Shown here piece by piece: positions 1-10,609 of a stretch of 64,000 bases of DNA. Position 1 is the first letter of the stretch. Every line of letters begins with the position of its first letter. This stretch comes from Acanthochromis polyacanthus (taxonomy: Eukaryota > Chordata > Actinopteri > Pomacentridae). Below the pieces are notes generated by a model. That model saw only the letters and a program-made list of their open reading frames with translations. It did no database searches and was not told the DNA's origin. The DNA lies in the NCBI RefSeq assembly GCF_021347895.1, contig NC_067130.1:23571492-23635491 (forward strand). Reading direction: 5' to 3'. Position numbers and translations under genes: made by a program.

Positions 1-326
1 CTTTATGTAAACAATACAGTCAGCTGAAATTTCACATTGGCCTTAGATAAATTTTGGCATATATTTTTGTTCATAACAAGAACTGTGGATATTGTCCCCC
101 ATTACTTAAAGTGAAATTGATTTGGGAATGGACTTCTTAATATCTAGTATGGCCAGCAGGATCAATTACAGCAGTGTTATACATGTACCTGAGTGCTGTT
201 TTAAGACCAACTGTGAACCACTCGTTAAAAGATTCATCCATTCATTCTCACACTTTCAAAGAGCATAGTGTATTGAAGGTTGAATCTTATTTGATTAACA
301 CACTAATAAAGTTAAAAGAGACTCAC

Positions 327-3300
327 ATGATAGATGGGGTCTTAAGCCACCTTCCACCACCAGGCTGGTTGGGGAAGACGTCCTCCAGGAAGAAGTACAC
401 GTGACCAACAGCGATACCTCAAGACACATTTAATAAAACATATGGTAACTAATGCAGTATACATTATACACAGTACAAAAGACAATATTAACTTTGGTTC
501 TTGAGATATCAGCCAAGTTCAAAATATTGACTGCAGATGGCAGTGATACGCACCTAAAAGATCCACGATGATGGAGTTGCCCAGCAGAAGTGAGAATCCC
601 ATCAGCACCCAAGGTAAGAAGGGTGCTTGGAAATTGAGCAGGCCAAAGAAATTCATGCGAACATTTGGGTTTCGTCGACTCCATACGTACACAAGCATAA
701 TGGTGAATGCTTGGCCCAGGAACACCAGACTCACAAAAGTGCCAAATATCTGAAACCTTGTTAAAGACTGTCAAACTAATGAACATATCTCTTTGTGCTG
801 CTTCTAAAATATATGATGAGTTGTAAGTTAGTTATAGACTGGACACAGCTCATTATTAACAATAGTGCTGAGTCTGAAAAGACTCTGATGGTATGCTACT
901 CTTGTTCTAGACTACATTCAGAGTCCCATGGTATGTTTCTGTTGGCTGCTAGTCTACAGCATGAAGAAACTATGTCATATTTCTACTGTCCCATTCTTCC
1001 TGTCATATAACATGTAACTGTTGGTGTTTCTACTCTTGAATAAAAGCCATATAATCGCACATTGTCTTCATTATGAAATTTCAAGTATTTTGCTATACTC
1101 TGTCCTTCTTGTGGTGTAATATGGCACTTGAAATTTGTCACTATATCCATCTATCCATTATCTATACACCACTTAATCTTCTGTAGGGTGGTAGGGGGGC
1201 TGGACTCTATCCCACCTGACTTAGGATGAACATATACTACAGCTACAGTGAAAAGCGATCAGTGGAACATGACCAATATGTCAACAAGAGACCCACAGTG
1301 TAAACCTAACTGCCTCCCTGTCATTCATCCTAACCTTCATAAAACCTTTAAATAGCACCAAGACATATATATGGATTTAGTTTTTGCATTTTTTACTCAG
1401 TATTAGTCCCATTGTCACATTGATGTCAGGTTTTTTTGCCGCTCATCTTTGAGTAGATGCTGGAAAGCGTTGCTGGTGTGAGGACGTCTGGAACAAGCAG
1501 CTTCGTCTGTTGCCTCCGCAGCTTGGACAAGCGGAGGCAGGATAAGCGGGAAAAAAATGAATGGATGGATGGATCTTTGAGTAGATCATATATGATCACA
1601 TATGTAATTATATATCTAAGAAACCTCCTTTCTTCGGGGATGAATAAAGTGATTCTATTCTTTTTTTTTTTTAAACCTTTTTACCTAAGATCCTTTTCTT
1701 TTGCACTTGATGTTTGCCTGATGGCTTCCTCTTATATCTGCAGCGGCATTCTGTTTGCTTACCTTAATTTTTCAATTAACGTTTTCTCAAAAATCAAATT
1801 TGCATTCTTGCCAAATACTACTTAAACATGAATATTGTGTTTAAATGTGTGCACAAATAGTGTACATGCATGGACGTGCACACACTATTTGTAAAAGTAG
1901 AGCAGTATTACTGATACTAGAGAGTTGAAGGTCATATAAGTAATAAATCATAAGGTAAAATGGTTTTTGATTGATTCACAGGAAGGATACAGTCATGAGC
2001 AGCCCACCAAAGAGGAACATGAAGACAAAGTCAGCCGTTCGTCCCCTGAAGGATCCCTCCTCCAGCATACGACAGTATCTGTATCTAAAACCAGATAGTT
2101 AAGAAAAAACTGTGCAAAAGTACTGTGAGAAACATTTTTCAGATCCTCATTATTACCCAAACTGGTAAAACTGCTGCGCCACAGCATGTATGGTATCTAT
2201 TTGTTTATGCAAACTTCATCTTAGTGTTAAGTTTCATCACCTTGTCTCTTAAACCAAATACAGTCTGCTCCTGCGAAACAGAAATTATGTAAACTCACTA
2301 CAGATGCTAAATGCAGTGGCACTTGGAGCTGTAAAGGATACAGAAAAATCATATTGAACAGGAAATTGAAGCCAACTGGACCAAAAAACAAGAAGTTGGT
2401 TATTAGTCGCCATACCTAGAAAAAGTGAGAGAGAGATGATTCAGTTGCAGATAACATAGAGCAACTTCTTTGATTCAAAAATGTGTAACTAGCTTTACTT
2501 AACTTCTGATTGCTCTAGTCAACATACTGGCCTGAGACTGATGGCATTATGAATGATAACTATTGTCAAATTCTATTTTATTTTAATATGATGAGAAAGA
2601 CCAGACAATCTAAATAAACAACAACACAGACATTCCCGCGTATTTAATCACATTAATTTAATCACATTAATTTGATCAAATCAAACTCAGAATTAGACAA
2701 TAATGATTGGCTATGATGCTGCTTTTCAGTTAAGCTAGTCAGGAAGCAGAAATCACCAACGGCCTGAAGTGTATGAAATGCTATGTGCTTGAATCAGTGG
2801 GTCACATTTTTCACCTGGTAGTTCCTTAGAATCAAATCCGGATTGAAGTATAGCTGAAAAGGTGTGATGATCTCTAGTTGCTGTAAGAGAACACAAACAA
2901 AGATAATGTTAAAAAAAAAATTCTAACGACAAAGAAAATGCCACAAAATGATCCAGCTTTAACAATCAAAAACATAAATCTGAATGCAAACCAGGTGTGT
3001 GCATTTGTAATATATTATTTTGTTGCTTGCAAATACTCTGAAACAGTTCTCAGTTTTACACCAGTCACTACAACAATAGAAAATCTATACACAGCCCTGC
3101 TCGTAGAGTCTATAGTCTGAATATGACACTACATCTATCTGTAGTTGTATTTACACTAAAAGTGTTTTGGCCCTATACAGGGAGTTGTATGAAATGAGAT
3201 CTTTATCAATCAGTGTGGGACTGTTTTTCCTAACTTAGTGAAGCCAGAAAATAGCAATTAAATTATTTTTTCATCTGTGCCTAATTTATCCAAATAATTC

Positions 3301-6300
3301 CTATTAAGACACATGCCCAGGAGATGGGAGGACCTTCCTTCTGGTTGAGACTACCCAGTCACACACAGTCTCCCACATGACTAAGTGTAATCACCAGGTT
3401 GAAGCACAGCCGTCAGAATCAACATGAATGCTTGGACTTCCCAACTGGATTTACCAAGTTCCATGTACAGTTAGGTCCATAAATATTTGGATAAAGTTTT
3501 TCTAATTTTCATAGTGTACACTACCACAATGAATTTGAAATGACACAGTTCAGATGCAGTCAAGTGCAGACTTTCAGCTTTAATTCAGCGGGTTGAACAA
3601 AAAGATTGCATAAAAATGTGAGGAACTAAAGCAGTTTTAAAACACAATCCCTTCATTTCAGGGGCTAAAAAGTAATTGGACAAATTAAATAACTGAAAAC
3701 AAAATGTTCATTTCTAATACTTGGTTGAAAACCCTTTGCTGGCAATGACTGCTTGAAGTCTTGAACTCATGGACATCACCAGACGCTGGGTTTCCTCTAT
3801 TTGAATGCTCTGCCAGGCCTTTACTGCAGCAGCTATCAGTTGCTGTTTGTTTGTGGGCCTTTCTGTCCTAAGTTTAGTCTTTAACAAGTGAAATGCATGC
3901 TCAATTGGTTTGAGATCAGGTGACTGACTTGGCCATTCAAGAATATTCCACTTCTTTGCTTTAATAAACTCCTGGGTTGCTTTTGCTGTATGTTTTGGGT
4001 CATTGTCCATCTGTATTATGAAACGCCGCCCAATCAATTCGGCTGCATTTGACTGGATCTGAGCAGACAGTATGTCTCTGAACACCGCAGAATTCATCTG
4101 GCTGCTTCTGTCCTGTGTCACATCATCAATAAACACTAGTGACCCAGTGCCACTGGCAGTCATGCACGCCCAAGCCATCACACTGCCTCCCCCATGTTTT
4201 ACAGAGGATGTCGTGTGCTTTGGATCATGAGCTGTTCCAAGCTTTCGCCATATTTTTTTCTTGCCATCATTCTGGTAGAGGTTGATCTTGGTTTCATCTG
4301 TCCAAAGAATGTTCTTCCAGAATGATTCTGGCTTTTTTTAGATGTTTCTCAGCAAAGTCCAATCTAGCCTTTCTATTCTTGAGGCTTATGAGTGGCTTGC
4401 ACCTTGCAGTGAACCCTATGCATTTACTTTTGTGCAGTCTTCTCTTTATGGTTGACTTGGATATTGATACGCCTACCTCCTGGAGAGTGTTGTTCACTTC
4501 ACTGGCTGTTGTGAAGGGGTTTCTCTTCACCATGGAAATGATTCTGCGATCATCCACCACTGTTGTCTTCCGTGGACGTCCAGGTCTTTTTGCATTGCTG
4601 AGTTCACCAGTGCTTTCTTTCTTTCTCAGGATGTACCAAATTGTAGATTTTGCCACTCCTAATATTGTAGCAATTTCGCTGATGTTTTTTTTCTGTTTTC
4701 ACAGCCTAAGGATGGCTTGTTTCACCTGCATGGAGAGCTCCTTTGACCGCATGCTGGCTTCACAGCAAAATCTTCCGACTGCAAGCGACACACCTCAGAT
4801 CAACTCCAGGCCTTATATCTGCTTAACTGATAATGATATAACGAAGGAATTGCCCACACCTGCCCATGAAATAGCCTTTTGGTCAATTGTCCAATTACTT
4901 TTGGTCCCTTTAAAAAGAGGGTGGCCCATGTTAAAGAGCTGAAACTCCTAAACCCTTCATCCAATTTGGATGTGGATACCCTCAAATGAAAGCTGAGAGT
5001 CTGCACTTTATGTCCATGTCCATTATATCACTATAATTGGAGTATGTTTCAGTAAACAGGTAAAAAAAAAAAAAAACTTGTGTCAGTGTCCAAATATATA
5101 TGAACCTAACTGTATGTGAGTCAAGGCTTAGCACACTCTGTTAAGAAAGGTGTATTGCCTTCTGCTTTATTCACCAAATTAAAATGACTTCTGTCATTTA
5201 TATTCCTCATTCACATCTATACGTAGCTGTCAACCGCAAAAAATATTTTAATCCATGCGATTTTGAGACAGAAAATATTTCAGCTGCCCAGTTTTTCTAC
5301 TCTGTCAAGTCCCGTACAGTGTCAGGCTTCAACATAGGATGAGGAGGTAAAAATGACACCAGCTCAACATCTGTCAACCGTGTTCCATAACACACAACTA
5401 ATTTGGTGAACACTGATGAAAAAATTATTGGGAATGAACATTTCTTAAGGTGATCTTCAAACTATTGACACCTTTATGTTTTATTTTATGTTTTAATTAT
5501 CTTCTGGCACATCTGAATTATATAAAGATAGACAAATCCTCCCTAGTGTCACTCCCAAGCATTGAGCTTGATGTGGATCAAAGAAAGTCCTGCTTGTTTG
5601 GCTGCTCGAAGTTTATGTTCACACTCAACAGCCAAAAACAATCATTTGAGTTATATTAATAATGCATAAGAAACCAAATTCCAGCATTTGTTTTTATGAG
5701 TATGTGAGGGTTCACTAGCACACTATGCACACTGCATGTATTTTTTTTTTTAAATCACCTTCCAAAGTTTGCTAGAATCTGCACGGACCCCTCTGCACGC
5801 ACCTCAAAAGTTGTGTACATGGTGTGGGAAAATGTCACTGCAAGAGCAAAAATGCTCTGTAGTAGTGTGTCTGCACAGACTACATACACGCAACCTATTG
5901 CGCATGTATAGAACACAGTTCTCCAAGTAGCCAAGTACTGTCATAGCAACAACTATGCATTAATTGTGTCCATAGCTGTATGTGTGTGCATCTGCAAGGG
6001 AGTATATTGAAGTCTTAAATCTTCTGATAGTAAGGTGGTTTGTAGTAAATTGTGTCAGCTGGGTGACATTTTGGGGAAAATTAAAACGGTATCACTGATT
6101 AAGCTCAGGTGTCTTAAGTATCGGTTCAGAATACATTGTCTTTACACGTGACAAGGTACCAGTGTGTCCTGAAATCACAATGTTTCCATGCAGGGTCATT
6201 AACAGAATATCTGAACATGTGAATACACAGTAAATGCATTACTTCCTTTATCCCTTGGTTTCCCAAAAATCCTGTGAAATATCCATTTAAATCTTTTAAC

Positions 6301-8710
6301 AGACTATGACATGTAATTGAAATTAAAAAGGTAACTAACCCTACCTTTTTATGATTTAACCTTGCATTACCTTAAATTAATTGCATTTCCTCAGTTGTCA
6401 GTTGGAATGGTTACCGTGCTAGAATATTCCTGTTTGCAGAGCTTCGGCAGAGTGGAAGTCATCTTGTCGGCCAGTATTTTAGTAGATCCACAGACATTCA
6501 TAGCGCCATTTATAAATGTTGTCCCCCCAACACCTTTTGCACTCATGCAGCCCTATATCATTCCTCTTCTAACTATGTGTTTCATTTACGCATTCACTAT
6601 AGTAGACCTGTCCAGATTCACACCAACCATGCTAGACCCCATATGACCTCAAAAAATTAATCTCAGTCTCATCTGACTGAAGAATTTGCTTTCAATAGGT
6701 TTCAGGTGTCTTTTCATGCACTTTAGCAAGTTTCTGTCAAAGAAGAAGTAGTTTTTTTCCCCAATGATGTTCATATAGTTTCACATCATGCAAAGACTTT
6801 CACATTCTGAGCCGTCACTGAAACTCTGATTTCAACTGATAATCACTATGATAAGTGTGAAGCAGCTGCCTGTGTGTTTTTTTGGAGCTATACAGTTCAA
6901 AAAGTGCACCGCCTGTGTCATCGTTTTAGAAAGAAGACCACTGCAGCTTTGACTAGTAGTACAATGACTCAATCTATACTTCCTGAGTACTGATGCAACT
7001 CTGTACCCACTGATTATAGTTTGTCTGCAATCTTCTTATATCCATTTCCATATATGCAAAGTTTCACAACCAGAGTTTTCTGTTGCTCTGGTAATTCTTT
7101 TTTATGTGAAAGCCATAGGTCCAAAACTGAGAAAGATCTGGTGTTCCCTGGTCATTTTAAACCATACAGGTAGGCTAAGTGAAAACCACAGGTTTAAAAA
7201 AAAATTGTTTTAGTGATCACAGGTTTTCTAACTTGTGAGTCAGGGTGTCAGATGCATTCGGTGTTCTTGCACCAAGCCTCCGTTTTGGGGCCTGTGTTTG
7301 TAATGTCTAAATTATTTGTTTTTAAGTTGCTAATAACAGTAAATATTCTGTCATTCACCACAAAAATAAGGCAATTAATGTAAGGTTACACAATTTTAAT
7401 CATATGACATGTAAGTGACATTGCACAGGAGTTTACTCACTTCTTTTCTATATTTATTTGAGTGATTAAATGAGTTAATATTGCAGATTTAGATTTATAT
7501 GCCAACACATAAAGTGCCCTTCAAAAGTATGCTAACTGTAGACTGAAATTTCACTGCAGTGTTAAGAGTATCTGTCCACCCACCAAACTAATCCATCTAT
7601 ATTGCAATCCACTACAACAGCTCTGCTATTGAATTTCACTCTTCCGAAGCTCACACATTTTTGTTCGTAATATTTTGTATACCCTATTAACATGCATGAA
7701 AGGGACAAAATATTAAGAACAGGAAATGCAGTCCAGTGCACTCTCAGCACCACCAACACTACCTGCTATGACTTTACTTTTACACACAAAGTAGAATCAT
7801 CACCATTTCCACAATGTCAACAAAAAATTAAAGTACAGAAGAAAAAAATCATGGCAGAGCTCTTGCATTAGATTCCACAGGTGTACCTGATCATGTGGCC
7901 AGTGAGGTTATTTAGAAGACCAGTCTCTACTGTTGTGAACTACTGTGTTAAAGTCCTAAATTCAAAAGGTCAAAACACCAGTTTCACTCTACTGGACGTC
8001 AGAAGTGCATTGTGTAATCACAGCATGTCTTGTACTGTACAGTTTAGAGTAAAATGTGGTTTTCATTGAGCTACTTAAACACCAAAATACACCTCATACT
8101 GATATGTAGAACAGCGATAGGATAACCTATGACATATAGAACCCAAAAATGAGGACTTCTACTTTTGATACGTTTTGTTTTCTACATTTCCAAGATATCA
8201 CCTCTCAAATTTAACATAAGATAGTGAATACATTTTATGAGCAGACACATTCTGAACACGGTTTATTGTGGATCCCCTGTACACTGAACAGCACAGAGCG
8301 TTACCTTACAGCATTAACAGCAAAACACACCACAGTTCTCGCTTATGTTTAAGGCTACGGAAACACAACATAGCCAGTGCTTATAGGGCTGGTTGACTGA
8401 TTATATAAAGGCCAGGGCTTCTGCCACAGTTGGCTCGTTTCTCCTTTTTGAGCCTTGAACAACAATGCACCATTGTAGGCAACCGAGTTTAGACACGTAT
8501 CCCTCTCACAAGGCTGTAGCTAAACCAGCGAGCTAGCAGGAGAGAAACGACCTTACGGCAGCTGAAAGGGCACCAAACGATAGTGTCGAACACACAGAAC
8601 ATTTGAAATGTTCTTACCACTGCAGCAGTTGTGAGGACGCAAGCGGTTGTGTATGCCCTGGTAACAACAGGAATCTGTAGATACTCTTGTTGTAAAGTCT
8701 GGTAAGCCAT
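327..8710 (-). CDS. derl2: Derlin-2, exons 1-6 (3' end outside window)
   Basis: Encodes Derlin-2, a multi-pass ER membrane pseudo-rhomboid that helps move misfolded proteins to the cytosol for ER-associated degradation. Coding exons on the minus strand: 8618-8710 (ATG at 8710, first residues [14 protein letters not shown]), 2815-2880, 2342-2415, 1991-2084, 554-749 and 327-417. Each internal boundary has AG before and GT after, and lengths 93, 66, 74, 94, 196 and 91 keep one frame for 204 residues. Recognisable blocks are [17 protein letters not shown] (the derlin WR motif), [39 protein letters not shown] and [12 protein letters not shown]. The family is usually about 239 residues, so about 35 C-terminal residues, including the p97-binding end, lie left of base 1. 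Intron 1 is long (about 5.7 kb) and carries two Tc1 elements. No lesion is seen, so the gene is probably functional. Derlin-2 rather than Derlin-3 is the best match by eye. Confidence 0.95.
1141..1245. repeat. Interspersed repeat fragment in derl2 intron
   Basis: Begins with an ATCC/ATCT-rich stretch followed by a segment (ACACCACTTAATCTTCTGTAG, then a G-run and CTGGACTCTATCCCACCTGA) that I recognise as a type common and dispersed in teleost genomes. The family name is uncertain. It lies between derl2 exons 4 and 5 and has no coding potential. Confidence 0.45.
1445..1586 (+). mobile_element. 5'-truncated LINE tail with 14-bp target site duplications
   Basis: ATCTTTGAGTAGAT occurs perfectly at 1445-1458 and at 1573-1586. 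Between them are 114 bp ending in GGATAAGCGGG and a run of ATGG repeats. This is the 3' end of a LINE family whose tail of GATG-type repeats matches teleost RTE/Rex3 elements. Severe 5' truncation plus a long target duplication is the normal signature of LINE integration. It sits in the intron between derl2 exons 4 and 5. It is probably related to the reverse-transcriptase fragment at 14,962-15,664, but that is inference. Confidence 0.75.
1853..1892. repeat. Inverted repeat, 11-bp arms
   Basis: ACAAATAGTGT at 1853-1863 is mirrored by ACACTATTTGT at 1882-1892 with an 18-base loop. It lies in a derl2 intron. No target duplication was identified, so it may be a small hairpin or a MITE remnant. 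Confidence 0.35.
2881..3467. other. derl2 intron 1, segment between exon 2 and Tc1
   Basis: AT-rich intronic sequence. No exon, RNA gene or recognisable mobile element seen. The 60-codon open frame at 2938-3120 has no recognisable motif and is treated as chance. Confidence 0.5.
3468..5112 (-). mobile_element. Tc1/mariner element, complete with both terminal repeats
   Basis: Left end CAGTTAGGTCCATAAATATT and the inverted right end (GTCCAAATATATATGAACCTAACTG) delimit 1,645 bp, each end flanked by TA (3466-3467 and 5113-5114), the Tc1 target. The internal transposase runs on the minus strand and has only two lesions. It is inserted in derl2 intron 1, antisense-neutral because element and gene share the minus orientation. 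High terminal-repeat similarity and few lesions suggest a young insertion. Confidence 0.92.
3714..4752 (-). pseudogene. Tc1 transposase, one stop and one frameshift
   Basis: DD34E transposase of the Tc1 family. The frame begins at ATG 4752, meets TGA at 4699-4701 (codon 18), then runs through the helix-turn-helix half ([16 protein letters not shown], and GRPRK at the AT-hook-like linker). A seven-T run at 4333-4339 shifts the frame by one. The second half shows WTDET (first Asp), [11 protein letters not shown] (second Asp) and SPDLKPIEH (Glu), ending FSTKY at 3714. All catalytic residues are present, so this copy was disabled by two point events. The plus-strand open frame at 4322-4942 is its antisense shadow. 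Confidence 0.9.
5113..6370. other. derl2 intron 1, middle segment
   Basis: AT-rich intronic DNA between the two Tc1 elements. A poly-T run lies near 5741. No exon or named repeat recognised. Confidence 0.45.
6375..7150 (-). pseudogene. Decayed Tc1-like transposase relic
   Basis: On the minus strand, broken frames still read [20 protein letters not shown] (near 7100-7040) followed by KKIADKL, a Tc1 N-terminal helix-turn-helix pattern; then SDETEIN near 6690-6655 (first catalytic Asp); then [20 protein letters not shown] near 6560-6500, and GIF-QHGN-like residues near 6435. The second Asp and Glu are not preserved and I found no terminal repeats. This is a much older copy than its neighbour at 3,468-5,112. 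Confidence 0.7.
7200..8450. other. derl2 intron 1, 5' segment
   Basis: No exon, RNA gene or recognised repeat. The small open frames at 7562-7759 and 7881-8069 show no family motif and are treated as chance. Confidence 0.45.
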
Positions 8711-8790
8711 TTTGGACAGATTGAAAGCTTCCGGCACTTTCTTGACACGTCATTTCATCAAGCTGCGTTCAATAACGTGGGACAAAGTGA
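8711..8790 (-). promoter_or_regulatory. derl2 upstream region with two UPRE-like motifs
   Basis: On the minus strand, TGACGTGT lies at 8745-8752, about 35 bp before the derl2 ATG. On the plus strand TAACGTGG lies at 8773-8780, so CCACGTTA is read in the gene direction. Both differ by one base from the unfolded-protein-response element core TGACGTGG bound by XBP1/ATF6. Derlin-2 induction by the IRE1-XBP1 branch is established in mammals. No CCAAT-N9-CCACG (ERSE) arrangement was found. No TATA box is obvious. The transcription start is not known. Confidence 0.4.
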
Positions 8791-8853
8791 GACCCATGCA
8801 CGACTGCTTTCAGCAGATAGTTACGTAGGGATGATGATGATGCGATATTTTTT

Positions 8854-8885
8854 AGGGTCCGAGCACCGAATGGTGCGAAGACCCT
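8854..8885. repeat. Hairpin-forming interspersed repeat
   Basis: AGGGTC (8854-8859), GCACC (8863-8867), loop GAAT, GGTGC (8872-8876) and GACCCT (8880-8885) form a stem with one small symmetric internal loop. A related segment follows at about 8908-8925 (GGATCCGATCACCGAAT). I recognise this motif as dispersed in teleost genomes; its class is unknown to me. It lies upstream of derl2. Confidence 0.5.
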
Positions 8886-8889
8886 ATAA

Positions 8890-9141
8890 GAATGCTGGAT
8901 TTTTAAGGATCCGATCACCGAATATCACATTTCTGGTGTTTTTGGTTATTTTCAGCAATTCAACCGTGACAAACTTCAAGATTTCAAATGACTCCCAGTA
9001 TGTTTTAGTCTTGTTATTTTGGCTGCCATTGTGTTTCAAACCTCTTTAAACCGACTTGAATATATTTTGTCCTCTTTTTTTAAATACCAACTTCAGTTTA
9101 TTAATATTTAAAAACTTTCTTGTGTTATTTTACGTATTATA
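8890..9141. other. Sequence between hairpin repeat and piggyBac-like end
   Basis: AT-rich, no gene recognised. An open frame at 8777-9049 has no family motif and its start overlaps the derl2 upstream region; treated as chance. Confidence 0.4.
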
Positions 9142-9200
9142 TTAACCCTTATGTACCCTGGGGGGTCATTTTGTACCCTAGGGGGTCGATCTGGACCCCC
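9142..9200 (+). mobile_element. piggyBac-like left terminus (TTAA + CCC)
   Basis: TTAA at 9142-9145 is followed by CCCTTATGTACCCTGGGGGG and a partial internal copy (TGTACCCTAGGGGGTC). piggyBac elements target TTAA and their termini begin with CCC. No matching right end (GGG-TTAA) was found before 15 kb, so this is an isolated or rearranged end. The cysteine-rich segments on the minus strand at about 9,790-9,945 and 10,945-11,125 would fit the C-terminal zinc finger of such a transposase. Confidence 0.45.
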
Positions 9201-9214
9201 AAACCCACTTGGTA

Positions 9215-9316
9215 CACAGGAGGAGGAGGAGGAGGAGGAGGAAAGGGAGGCTCAGCCAAGGATCTTTGTTTCTTACAGGGTGGTGGTGGTGGTGGTGGTT
9301 GGGGGGGGGGGGGGGG
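9215..9316. repeat. (GAG)n, (GGT)n and a long G run
   Basis: GAG repeats from about 9219 to 9241, GGT repeats from about 9281 to 9299, then an uninterrupted G run of about 15 bases ending near 9316. A G-quadruplex is plausible on the plus strand. All open frames across it are a by-product of period-3 repeats. Confidence 0.9.
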
Positions 9317-9346
9317 TGTTCTGGACCCCTCCGGACCCCGCGGAAG

Positions 9347-9622
9347 CGAAGCAGCTGACTCTTCTCTCCCACCTGCGGGGGTCCAGAATAACCCCCAACA
9401 AAGAGCCCGGCTGACCCCCTCCTACTTCCCTTCCTTCTTCTCCTCCTCCTCCTCCTCCTCCTCATCATCATCATCCGGTGCGGTCAGAGGAGGAACAGGA
9501 TAATGAGGAGGAGAAGGGAGAAGGAAGGGAAGAAGGAGGGGGTCAGCCAGGCTCTCTGTTTCTTAGGGGTCGCGGGGGGTTGTTCTGGACCCCGCAGGTG
9601 GGAGAGGAGAGTCAGCTTCTTT
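9347..9622. repeat. Large imperfect inverted repeat
   Basis: The left arm (about 9352-9455: AGCTGACTCTTCTCTCCCAC, then CTGCGGGGGTCCAGAA, CGGCTGACCCCCTCC and TTCCCTTCCTTCTTCTCC) is the reverse complement, with scattered mismatches and small gaps, of the right arm (about 9503-9618: GGAGAAGGAAGGGAAGAAGG, GGGGGTCAGCC, TTGTTCTGGACCCCGCAGG, TGGGAGAGGAGAGTCAGCT). The centre holds TCC/TCA triplets. The right-arm unit recurs in direct orientation near 10,055-10,105 and 10,740-10,820. Confidence 0.75.
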
Positions 9623-9639
9623 GCTACCACTGTGACAAC

Positions 9640-9642
9640 AAT

Positions 9643-9674
<32 letters not shown>

Positions 9675-9780
9675 CGCAACTGAAAAAAAAGATGCAGCCG
9701 ATGCTGCTGCCGCTACAACCGCTTCCTCTTCTTCTTCGTCTTCTTCTTCTTCTTCTTCTTCTTCTCTTCCTCCTTCTCCT
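9640..9780. repeat. (AAC)n and (TTC)n microsatellites
   Basis: AAC repeats about 9641-9675 and TTC repeats about 9722-9768 within one copy of the roughly 1.15-kb duplicated unit. Confidence 0.9.
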
Positions 9781-9789
9781 CGCGGCGTG

Positions 9790-9960
9790 GCGGCGGCGGC
9801 ACAAGCGGGACAGTAGCAAATCACGCAGCCGGAACACACGTGAATCAGACACCTGTGGCAAACCGTGTTGGTCTTGACGTCTTTGCTCTTCGGGCAGACC
9901 AGGCACCGTTTCCTTTTTTTTTACCTAAGGTCGACCAGAAGACGTAAGCGGTCTTCGTCT
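9790..9960 (-). pseudogene. Cysteine-rich segment, copy 1 (possible transposase zinc finger)
   Basis: Reading the minus strand from about 9945 to 9790 across a frame break gives a lysine-rich stretch then cysteine pairs matching the better copy at 10,945-11,125 at DNA level. It is disrupted relative to copy 2 (the run of T at 9912-9921 is longer). Function cannot be assigned beyond the zinc-ligand-like spacing. Confidence 0.35.
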
Positions 9961-10049
9961 TCGCGGTCTCCTGCGCGCCGCGGGGGAGGCGGAGGAGGAG
10001 GCGGTGGAGGCAGAGGCAGAGGTGGCGGCCTGGCGGCAGTGGCAGCAGC

Positions 10050-10160
10050 AAACATAGGGGGTTGTTCTGGACCCCGCAGGTGGGAGAGGAGAGTCAGCTT
10101 CTTTGCTTCCACTGTGACAACAATAACAACAACAACAACAACAACAACGCAACTGAAAAA
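10050..10160. repeat. Partial third copy of the duplicated unit with (AAC)n
   Basis: The stretch with TTCTGGACCCCGCAGGTGGG, GAGTCAGCTTCTTTGC and ACTGTGACAACAATAACAAC repeats 9,575-9,680 about 480 bp downstream, ending in the same A-run. Confidence 0.8.
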
Positions 10161-10339
10161 AAGAGACCGTGATAGCCAGAAACAGGTATAATGGGCATAT
10201 CTTTATTGAGCAGGCAAAAAAAAAAATACTACGAGATTGGAACAATAAAGACCAACATAAAAGAACAACATGATCTGTAACTCACAGAAACAACATCAAT
10301 TCTTACGAGTCTGTGCGGTTGTATTTTTGATGACTGGAG

Positions 10340-10604
10340 GAAGGAAGGAAGGTAAATGGTTGTATTTATATAGCGCTTTTATCCAAAGCGCATGATACAT
10401 CACTTTCACCCATTCACACACACATTCACACACTGATGGCGGGAGCTGCCATGCAAGGTGCTAACCACAACCCACCACAACCCACCAGGAGCAACTAGGT
10501 GTCTTGCTCAGGGGACACCACGACATGAGCACAACGGGCCGAGGATCGAACCGCAACTCTCCGGTTGCGAGACGGCCACTCTACCCACTGAGCCATGCCG
10601 CTCA
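10340..10604 (-). mobile_element. tRNA-derived SINE
   Basis: On the minus strand, TGGCTCAGTGG (10585-10595) matches the Pol III A box and GGTTCGATCC (10543-10552) the B box, about 32 bp apart, in a tRNA-like head. The body continues to about 10352 (TATTTATATAGCGCTTTTAT; CACCCATTCACACACACATT). GGAAGGAA lies on both sides and may be the target duplication, though the left flank is itself a GGAA repeat. It separates two copies of the duplicated triplet-repeat unit. Confidence 0.75.
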
Positions 10605-10609
10605 GGAAG

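Noticed and set aside
430..786. 118-codon minus-strand open frame overlapping derl2 exon 5
   Set aside because: Different frame from the Derlin-2 reading; the exon with GT/AG edges and derlin motifs explains the sequence.
4322..4942. 206-codon plus-strand open frame
   Set aside because: Antisense shadow of the Tc1 transposase, which shows all its family motifs on the minus strand.
10530..10604. tRNA gene on the minus strand
   Set aside because: A and B boxes are present, but the head continues into a SINE body and I could not form a full cloverleaf. Called as a SINE.
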